The notes under the pieces: generated by a model
What the model was told of the DNA's origin: nothing
What the model saw: only the letters and a program-made list of their open reading frames with translations
Databases searched by the model: none
In this document: positions 19,117 through 25,671 of the stretch, piece by piece
How the letters are laid out: each line of letters begins with the position of its first letter
Numbering within the stretch: the stretch's first letter is position 1
Made by a program: the position numbers and the translations under genes
NCBI GenBank assembly: GCA_003427395.1
Contig: BFEA01000623.1
Location: forward strand, 32,981 to 58,651
DNA from: Chara braunii
Taxonomy: Eukaryota > Streptophyta > Charophyceae > Charales > Characeae
Reading direction: 5' to 3'
Length of the DNA: 25,671 nt

Positions 19117-20264
19117 GGCACGAACGGCAAGTCAGCCTTTTTTAGGGGCCGACTCAAGCAGTGTGTCCAAAGGCGGTACAAAACGATAGACAAAAAGTGT
19201 CGCCCAGTTCCCGTTCTGGTTACCGAGGACGAGGAGGTGTACTACGAACGGGAGCGAGCGTTGATACGGCGGATGAGGGAAAACGCGTTAGAAGGGTCAT
19301 GCCGTATCAATGAGACGAATGAAGGAAAGTTGATAGTGGGAGAACCGGACTTCTTATTATCGCGGGAAAGAGCCCTGATGGTGGAGCTGATGAAGCAAAG
19401 ACATCGCACCTATGCTTTCAGTGACGAGGAGCGTGGCAGGTTGGATGTGGACAAGATTCCAATGATTCGCATCCATACCGTGCCACACGAGCCGTGGAGC
19501 CTAAGGGGGGCGCGATACCCAGATCCGAACGAAGAGAAGAAGGTAGTGGACTACCTCGATGGCAAAATACGTACGCACGTCGCCAACTACTCAAGCGGAC
19601 CGTACGCATCCCCGTGGTTTTGCTTTATTAAGCCCAATGGGATGCTAAGGTGGGTACAGGACTTGCAAAGACTAAATGCGGTGATGCGCTGTCGGAATCA
19701 TGCGCTGGAAGACCGATAATTTTGCTTATTGACCTCTATTCCGGATATGACCAATTTTCGGTTTACCCGTCGGACCGACCAGTGACGGCTATGCACACGC
19801 CTCGAGGGCTTATCCACATGAATGTGGCTCCACAAGGGTGGACGAATGAGGTGGCAGTGGTCCAGAGGAATATGATCCGGGTCATGCAGACAGTTAGTCC
19901 ACACATCACGCAACCATACATCGATGACCTGGCAGTGAAAGGGCCGCGAAAAAGGGAAGACGATGAGGTCCTACCTGGAGTGAGGCGGTTTGTCTGGAGG
20001 CACGTTCATGACCTTGATAAAGTCCTAGGCTTGCCTGAGGAGTACAACCTTACGGCCAGTGGGCCTAAGTCTAAGCACTGTATGAGGGAAGCGACTATCG
20101 TGGGGTTCGTCTGTAATGAGAATGGTCGGCGGCCGGATGTTAAGAAGACGGATAAAATTGTTGAGTGGCCGGTGTCATTCCATTCTGTAACAGATGTAAG
20201 GAGCTCCCTAGGTACGTGTGGGTTCTGGAGGTCATTCGTCAAGAACTTTGCGGCAAAGACATAG
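19117..20264 (+). pseudogene. RT: reverse transcriptase, frameshifted with internal deletion
   Basis: RT copies the element RNA into cDNA. The N-terminal part is in one frame (19117 to about 19690) and includes SSGPYASPWFCFIKPNGMLR and VQDLQRLNAV. The rest is in another frame (about 19690-20261), with LIDLYSGYDQF (first catalytic Asp), GLIHMNVAPQGWTN and the catalytic YIDD (19917-19928). The jump falls where a short linker between these blocks should be, so I infer a small deletion at about 19682-19690. The substrate-loop motif reads PQGW where most Ty3/gypsy RTs have PFGL. The thumb segment ends GTCGFWRSFVKNFAAKT and is cut by TAG (20262-20264), after which the same frame continues. The family is certain. 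Confidence 0.9.
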
Positions 20265-20840
20265 CAATTAAGGAAGCTGGTCCGGCAGGATCAGGAGTGG
20301 ACCTGGGGTGAGGATCAGGAAGAGGCGGTGGCCAACATGAAGGAGGAGTTTCGGGAAGGAGGGTTGGTAGTGCAAGCGCCTGATTATGACACTACGGAGA
20401 CGAGACCATTCATTGTGGAGACCGATGCAGGACCGACGGCCTTGGGTGGAGTTCTAATCCAAGTAGACGTCAAGGGGAAGGAGAGGCCGTTGCGCTTTGA
20501 GAGTCGCACGCTATGTACGTCAGAGAGAAACTACTCCCAATTCAAGAGGGAAACTCTCGCCGTCCTTCATTGTCTGCGGATTTTTCAAAACTACATCTTC
20601 GGCAGGAGGTTCATCTTGAGGGTGGACCCGATTTTTCAAAACTAAATCTCCGGCAGGAGGTTCATCTTGAGGGTAGACCCAACGGCCCTGGCTTTCTCCC
20701 TCAGGAATTATGTTTCGTCCGATCCAACAGTTGCCAGGTGGTTGACATACATCTGGATGTTCAACTTCGTGTTGGAACGGATCCCAGGGAACAAGAACAG
20801 GGCAGATGGGCTAAGTCGCATCAACTGGGATAGGCAGGAC
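20265..20840 (+). pseudogene. RH: RNase H domain, interrupted by a duplication and a stop
   Basis: RNase H removes template RNA during cDNA synthesis. The frame is the same as the second RT part. Visible motifs are RPFIVETDAGPTALGGVLIQ (first Asp), RNYSQFKRETLAVLHCL (Glu), RRFILRVDP (Asp) and the C-terminal WLTYIWMFNFVLERIPGNKN followed by RADGLSR. A 51-bp tandem duplication (20580-20681) repeats the RRFILRVDP segment in frame, and its second copy has a TAA (20643-20645). The enzyme is therefore truncated. Without the duplication the domain would have normal order and length. Confidence 0.88.
20580..20681 (+). repeat. 51-bp tandem duplication inside RNase H
   Basis: Units 20580-20630 and 20631-20681 are both 51 bp and differ at four positions. 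The length is a multiple of three, so the duplication itself adds 17 codons in frame. A C-to-A change in unit 2 turns a Tyr codon into TAA. The divergence suggests the duplication is not recent. Confidence 0.92.
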
Positions 20841-22552
20841 GGGGAAGCTGTAGAGGATACGCTCCCTGTTGATGGCTTTCTAGACCAGGACGAGGACATC
20901 CGCCGCCACATCAATAAGTGGTCCCCACGAGTCCCCAGCTGCGTTGGCCATCCTATCTGGCACGCGCCTAAGGGGTATGAGCGGAAAGCTGAGTTGGTGC
21001 TCAAGCCTTTCGAAGAGGAGGATCCCTGGGGTGGTAAGGACGTCCAATGGATGACCAAGTTGGCACTCGCAGGTAGCCCTTGTATGGTGGATGAGGTACT
21101 GACGATAGAGGAGGGTCCGGATAAGGTAAAACATCACGAGGAATTAATGGGAGGGATGTACCTCCTCGTCAATGCGCTTCTGCAGGAGTCCCTTGATCTG
21201 GAAAGCTCACTAAATCCGGCCGAAGGAAGAGATACTGTGTTGGAGAGCCAGGATGACGAGTTCGAAGAGGGAGAGATCAAGGAGGCATTCCGCGCAGAGG
21301 AGTATGATGGGATTTACCTAGAGCTGGGACTTCTCTTATCCTGCGAGATGCGTGATAGAGACGCAAGCCATAGGGCGCAGATGATGAGGGATCACTACCT
21401 AGTAAGGGACGGTCATCTCTTCGTAAGAAGGGAGGTAGGAAACCCCAGGCGGGTGGTATGTGGTCGCAACCGTCAGATTGACGTCATAGCGGTGCTTCAC
21501 GATGGCATTGCAGGCGGACACCAGGGAATTACTGCCACGTATGCCAAGATAAGTGAGTTATACTACTGGGATGGGATGATGAAGATGGTTGGGAAGTTTT
21601 GCCGTTCCTGTGTGCCGTGACAGGAGCAGTCTCATCTAAGGCCAGGAGATCCGCTGCATCCAAGGGTGGAGAGAGAGGTCGGGGCCGTAGTACACCTCGA
21701 CTTATTGTTCATGCCCCTTGGAGATCATGGCTACAACTATATCTTCGATGCACGCGACAACCTATCTGGCTTCGTAGATGGACGGACAATCCGTACGAAG
21801 ACTGGGGCAGTTCTGGTCAGATGCATCGAGGAGTATTACCTACGCTACCCGTTCGTTAGGGAATTCGTAATGGACAGGGCTTCACCTGTCAGGAGGTGTA
21901 AGAGCTGTTGTCAAGATATGGGGTAGTGGCTAACTACACCACGGCCGCCCACCCTCAGGCAAATGCCCCAGTTGAAAGGGGGCATAGCACCATTACGGCC
22001 TTGCTAGCTAAATGGACCGAAGGTAAGCCCAACCAGCGGCCAAGGTATCTGAGGGCCGCCTTCTTCGTTGAGAACATCACAGTAAAAAGGACCACTAAGT
22101 ATGTGCCGGCCACATTGTGGTATGGAAGACATGCTACCTTTCCAATCGAGAGCTTCCTAAAGACTTGGAGGCGTCAGGACTTGGAGGTAAATCTGTCTTT
22201 CGAAGAACTGCTCGATATTCGAGCTCGGCATGTGGGCGCGATTGAGGAAAGGGTCCAAGAGGCATCCGACCAGGTAGAGAGGAGTCGTATGGACGATAAG
22301 GCTCGCTGGGACCAGTCGGCTTATGTAAGAAAGGTACCCTTGGTAGTTGGGGACGTCGTGCTCTTGTATGATTCGTCCCTGGAAAAACAATGGTCCAGGA
22401 AGCTAGACAAGAGGTGGTTAGGTCCCTATCGGATCGTGCGATGTAGAGAGTTTGGTGCATACCAGATCGAGGAGCTGAATGGAGCAAAGTGGAAAGACTG
22501 GGTGTCAGGGACGAGGTTCAAGAAGTTTGTGGCCAGAGAAGAGGTAAGATAG
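20841..22552 (+). pseudogene. INT: integrase with upstream linker, frameshifted
   Basis: Integrase inserts the cDNA. About 200 acidic linker residues follow RNase H. The HHCC zinc domain is present: His 21498 and 21519, Cys 21600 and 21609 (HDGIAGGHQG ... CRSC). A TGA (21618-21620) interrupts the frame. In the catalytic core, the Asp codons are at 21699 (HLDLLFMP) and 21873 (MDRAS) and Glu is at 21974 (PQANAPVERGH). The second Asp to Glu distance is 101 nt, not the 108 nt of a DX35E core, so about 7 nt are lost near 21882, and the frame changes there. A TAA follows at 21899-21901. The C-terminal part is intact to TAG 22550-22552 and contains the GPY/F motif (KRWLGPYRIV). There is no chromodomain. 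Confidence 0.88.
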
Positions 22553-22713
22553 GCAACCCAGTCCACTGGAATGGAATAGATGGGTTTGTAGATTAGGAGG
22601 ATTGCTTGAGGCATGTGCTTGGTTTGACCTGAGTATGTCTCTTCGTTGCCTGTTTGCTTACCTCGGCGTGTGCCTGTTGTCTCCTTCACCTGTTGTGCAG
22701 GACTGACTTGCAG
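22544..22713 (+). promoter_or_regulatory. possible intron/splice signals before the second ORF
   Basis: A donor match GAG|GTAAGAT lies in the last codons of integrase (22543/22544). A pyrimidine-rich tract ends TGTTGTGCAG at 22700, with a second acceptor TTGCAG near 22713, just before ATG 22716. Splicing from a donor in integrase or in the 5' leader would place the second ORF near the 5' end of a subgenomic RNA, as for env-like ORFs of some LTR elements. This is inferred from signals only. Confidence 0.35.
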
Positions 22714-22715
22714 CC

Positions 22716-24404
22716 ATGCCAAGAGGAGGGAGGGGAACACGGCCACCATGACGGCCGGCGGGAGCTTCAGGAGGACATGGACGACATGGGCCTTACCGTC
22801 GAGCAAGCACCCCAGTATATAACGATGGGGATATCGAGTTATTCATGGACGAGTTCTGGGGCCACGCTGACCATATGGGGTGGACCGTGACTCAGACGAT
22901 CGAGAGGTTGATGGGAGTTGGCAGGTTTATGGAGCCCATCGCACAGATCCGCAGGGAGGCTTGAACGAGGTCGGAAGTGGAGGCGCAGATGGAGGAACTG
23001 CGAACGTCGCCTGTGGGGCCTGATGGCAGACCTATTCGGCTAGAGATTGGGAATGCAGAGGAGTTCATCCCAGCATTCGAGCAATTCATGCAGAACCAGG
23101 GAATACTGCGAAGCGAGTGGATGACGACATTACCCCTGTGGACCCGAAAGGCGGAAAGACATTTGGCCAAACAGATCAGGGACATGACCCGAGATTGGGA
23201 TGGTTGTAGAGCGCACTTGAGGGTGGCATTCCGGCAGCCAGAACCACCTCAGCCTAGAGTCGAAAGGCGTCTCAGGAGCGGCAGGCAGAGGGAACCTGAG
23301 CCTGCTGAGGACCGAACCTCGCGGAGAGGACGGAAGGCGCTTGCTAGGCAAGAAAAGGAGGGCGTGCCTGAGGCAGAACGAAAGGAGGAGCACCCCGAGG
23401 GTGGACTGGGGCCAGTAGAGTTTCACCGCTATATTGGAGGAGGACTGGGGGAACCGCCTCAGCATATACAGGATGAGATACCGATCGTTGAAGGGTCATT
23501 GCAAGAGTTAGAGGCACACCTGGATGCTGCCCAGTGGAGAGAGCCGCCGATGAGTGAGGGGCGCATTGAGGCCATCACGGAAGTACCACAAGAGAACGTT
23601 CCAAACCCTAAACAAGAGGAGGGGCCGAGTGCTACAAAAGACCGGATTGGGGATGAGATCATAGAAGTTGAGGAAGACACTCCCCCTCAGGGACCAGCCG
23701 TGGGGCTGAGGCTCGGTAGTCCACTCGAGAGCCCGCCAGATACGAGGAAGAAAGTACAAAGGGAGGAAGTCTCGATCTCGGTGCCGGAGACAGCCCTATC
23801 GCCGACAGGAATGGAGGCAAGTGAGGCGGAGGGGGCCAGTCTGAGAAGGGAGGCAGACAGTCTGATTGATAGCCATCTGGCCACCCACGCTCTGGAGCAG
23901 CCTAGCCTGGAAGAGGTCATACCTGTGGAGTCACCCTGGGAACCAGGTCAGACCGAGAGAGAGGTGGAAACGGGGGTCCCAGGGGAAGTAGAACAACGCA
24001 CGGTAGAGGAAGTACCAGCGAAAGAAACGGCTGAGGAGAAGCGGGCTAGAGTGGCAAGGCGCTGGGAGGAAATCCGGCAGGAGGGGCAAAGATTGGAAGC
24101 AGCAGGGGTACTCCCAAGTCCGCCACCGCCTTGCAAACCGTATGGGCTCCGGGAGATGTGGGGAGAGTTTCTTGCCCGCCATGGCGAAGGGCTGACGGCC
24201 CCAGGCAAGGCAGAGGCCGAAACCTCACGGAAAGCTGATGAGTATTTGGATATGAGGATTCGATCCGTATTCAAGGCCTCCTTCGACAGGTATATGATGT
24301 TGGAGGCAGATCTGAGAAGGAAGGAACTGAAGGAAGCAGGGTTGGAGTCACGGTTAGGGACCATTGAGGCAGAAGTCCGTGAGCTCAGGGCTCTGGTGGC
24401 TAGC
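22716..24404 (+). pseudogene. second Gag-like ORF, N-terminal part
   Basis: The best start is ATG 22716. The early part changes frame twice (around 22725-22750 and 22815-22825), and a TGA at 22962-22964 interrupts the frame. From 22965 it is open to TAG 24405-24407. The segment at about 23043-23243 (EEFIPAFEQFMQNQGI ... DWDGCRAHLRVAFR) has the same pattern as the capsid part of this element's own gag (SEWLDLVEQ ... DWAKFKEGMQRKYR). This suggests a second capsid-like domain. A long, acidic, Pro/Glu-rich, presumably disordered linker follows. Then come charged helices likely to form coiled coils (about 24025-24110 and 24290-24400). There is no signal peptide or membrane segment, so it is not an ordinary Env. 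Function is unknown; a structural particle protein is the simplest guess. Confidence 0.65.
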
Positions 24405-24407
24405 TAG

Positions 24408-25304
24408 GCCGCCACCATCCTGGAATTGAGGCAGCAATTCCATGGCAGCAGGGATGGGGCGGAGAGTAGCAGGCCTGGAGGGCAGAGTCAGCCAAGACAT
24501 GGGGTATCAGAGCAACCAGCTGTGGATGAGCCTCAGCAAGAGGCACCTATGGGAAGAGTCATTTTGGAGCCTGAGGAGGCAGAGGCCAAGAGGAAGGCTG
24601 AGAGGGAAGCCTTCGAATTCAGAGCCCCTACGGAACTTGCGGTGCTACCCACGATAGCTGCAGACCCTGCCATGCCACCGTTACTTGAGGAGAGACTGCC
24701 CTCGGCCAGTGATGAGCCTTCCCAAGGCTCGACAGGAGGATCCTTGGACGTGCTACTGGAAGCAGTCCACTCTATGCAAGAGGATGCTGGCTTGTTTTCA
24801 CCAGAGTCCAAGTTGGAAGAGTCCCTCGAGAGCGAGATGGGAGGTGCAATGGAGGGCATCATCGCAGGTAGGCCCCAGAGGTTGGATACTCCTGACTATG
24901 AGCCAGAGGGAGCAAGGGCGCAACCAGGGCCCAGTCCGCGAGAGTCGGAGTCAGGATCTGAGAAACCCAGAGATGTGCCTCAGTGCCATGAGTTGGACGG
25001 AGGGGCCATGGAAACCCCATCGCCAGCAGGGGCCCATCGGAAGAAGAAAAAACCTAGGACGTTTTTTGACTCGGCCTGCTTGTATTGTACGGAGGAAGAG
25101 CACAGGGCATTGCAGTGCCTCAAATTCCTAAAGGACCAGGCAGACGGGAAGGTCTCGGAGTATGATGGGAAAATGTATGATAGGCAGGGTAGGGTGGTGG
25201 AACGAGCTGTAGATGGGGGTAGAGCTCAGTTGTATAGGCAGAACCAGGAGGAGATGAGTGAGCAGGGTCTGGTTCACCTGAATAAAAACAGGGTATTTCT
25301 TTAA
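24408..25304 (+). pseudogene. second Gag-like ORF, C-terminal part with zinc knuckle
   Basis: This is the same frame as the preceding segment, separated only by TAG 24405-24407, and ends at TAA 25302-25304. The coiled-coil character carries across the stop (EVRELRALVAS before, ILELRQQF after), which argues for one ancestral protein of about 860 residues. A Glu/Ser/Pro-rich linker leads to a basic run (HRKKKKPR) and a perfect CCHC knuckle, CLYCTEEEHRALQC (25077-25118, spacing C-X2-C-X4-H-X4-C). The last 60 residues are charged. A knuckle at the C-terminus, after a capsid-like N-terminus, is the domain order of a Gag. The sequence is clearly different from the first Gag. Confidence 0.65.
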
Positions 25305-25530
25305 TGATTTTGCTATTACTTAGGCAGGATGGACACCTACGACGTTGAGTGTGCAGATGGGACCTACGACATGGGATGTCCGCTGTAACTAGGATCATGG
25401 AAAATAGGGAATATACACTAAGTGGCAATAGACTACTGAATTGTTTTGGGGGGTCCCCTGTACAGATAACCATGTACTATATTCAGAGTGATAAGAGTTG
25501 ACTTATGTGGGTCCTGAGCAGCGTTGTCGA
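25305..25530. other. region 3' of the second ORF
   Basis: No gene. A tiny ATG frame at 25329-25388 repeats an ACCTACGAC word. A short G-run (25446-25452) might be part of a polypurine tract, but the following bases do not match anything I could find in the 5' region, so no 3' LTR is called. Confidence 0.35.
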
Positions 25531-25671
25531 GCGGGGATCCCCGGGGGCAAAGCCGGTGTTAGGCTGCGGACCCCGGACCCCCGCCGCGGGGGTCATCCAA
25601 CCCCGCCACCGCCGGACGACCCCCGCCGCCGCCCAGCCCCGGGTACCCCGCCGCCCAACCCCGCAGCCCCG
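25531..25671. repeat. extreme GC-rich tract at window end
   Basis: The last ~140 bp are mostly C and G. Features seen: a 12-bp palindrome CGGGGATCCCCG (25532-25543), a perfect 8-bp hairpin GACCCCCG-CCG-CGGGGGTC (25576-25594), and repeated CCGCCGCCCA(G/A)CCCCG words (about 25627-25665). The composition is unlike anything else in the window. It could be a GC-rich satellite or an assembly-edge artefact. Confidence 0.7.

Larger units (their letters stand above)
15678..25304 (+). mobile_element. decayed Ty3/gypsy retroelement with an extra Gag-like ORF
   Basis: Order on the plus strand is PBS, gag, protease, reverse transcriptase, RNase H, integrase, second Gag-like ORF. Protease before RT and integrase after RNase H is the Ty3/gypsy order. 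Coding frames shift three times across gag-pol and are cut by about ten stops or shifts overall, so no functional polyprotein can be made from this copy. The 163-bp gap between integrase and the second ORF cannot hold an LTR, which argues that the second ORF belongs to the same element. LTRs and target-site duplications were not identified. Boundaries given are the first and last recognisable internal features. Confidence 0.85.

Noticed and set aside
24495-24525. GGTATCAGAGCAACC, resembling an initiator-Met tRNA primer site
   Set aside because: It lies inside the second Gag-like ORF in frame, with no LTR before it. The Asp-type site at 15678 fits element structure.
25532-25660. Cloning-vector polylinker, suggested by BamHI/SmaI/KpnI-like sites
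   Set aside because: The order and flanking bases do not match a polylinker, and the GC-rich background explains the sites.
1-25671. CRISPR array or bacterial operon
   Set aside because: No regularly spaced identical direct repeats with unique spacers. The hairpin family has variable spacing and variable arms, and coding content is a eukaryotic retroelement.

Overview
The window looks like nuclear DNA of a green, plant-like eukaryote. The Ty3/gypsy polyprotein here resembles the retroelements that fill the genome of the charophyte alga Chara braunii. That assignment is from memory of the family and was not searched. There is no bacterial gene organisation, and I see no complete host gene. 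Most of the window is repeat-rich intergenic DNA followed by one decayed LTR-type retroelement. Fifteen or so isolated N calls (9256-14621) suggest a short-read consensus through repeats.

Layout. 1-3400: microsatellites (CT/GT, TAA, AT, GTC, CTT, A-tracts) in non-coding DNA. 3400-4670: two tRNA-like segments in opposite orientation with Pol III A/B-box matches, read as SINE heads. 5190-5645: a diverged short repeat. 5650-7380: AT-rich DNA with two weak minus-strand ORFs. 7386-7862: an abrupt GC-rich island. 9184-9394 and 11911-12185: two weak candidate exons with splice-like borders. 10325-11640: a 1.3 kb CTG/TGC-rich cryptically simple domain. 12307-13055: at least seven hairpins that share a loop of about 15 nt (TTCCATAAGTTTGGG) but have unrelated, individually self-complementary stems. 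13229-13900: a tandem array with a period of about 124 bp, whose units also carry a changing hairpin next to a fixed block. 14113-14179: four miniature hairpins in a row.

15678-25304: a Ty3/gypsy element, plus strand. It has a primer-binding site matching the 3' end of plant tRNA-Asp, then gag, protease, RT, RNase H and integrase. Gag and protease lie in one reading frame, so the ancestor probably made a single Gag-Pol polyprotein. This copy is dead: it has several in-frame stops, frameshifts, deletions and a 51-bp tandem duplication in RNase H.

Downstream of integrase, with no room for an LTR in between, is a second long ORF (22716-25304). It begins with a Gag/capsid-like segment and ends with a CCHC zinc knuckle, so the element seems to carry a second Gag-like protein. 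A splice donor at the integrase end and acceptors just before this ORF suggest expression from a spliced RNA. No LTR pair could be recognised. The window ends in about 140 bp of extremely GC-rich sequence.

The best candidates for something undescribed are the constant-loop, variable-stem hairpin family and the post-integrase second Gag-like ORF.
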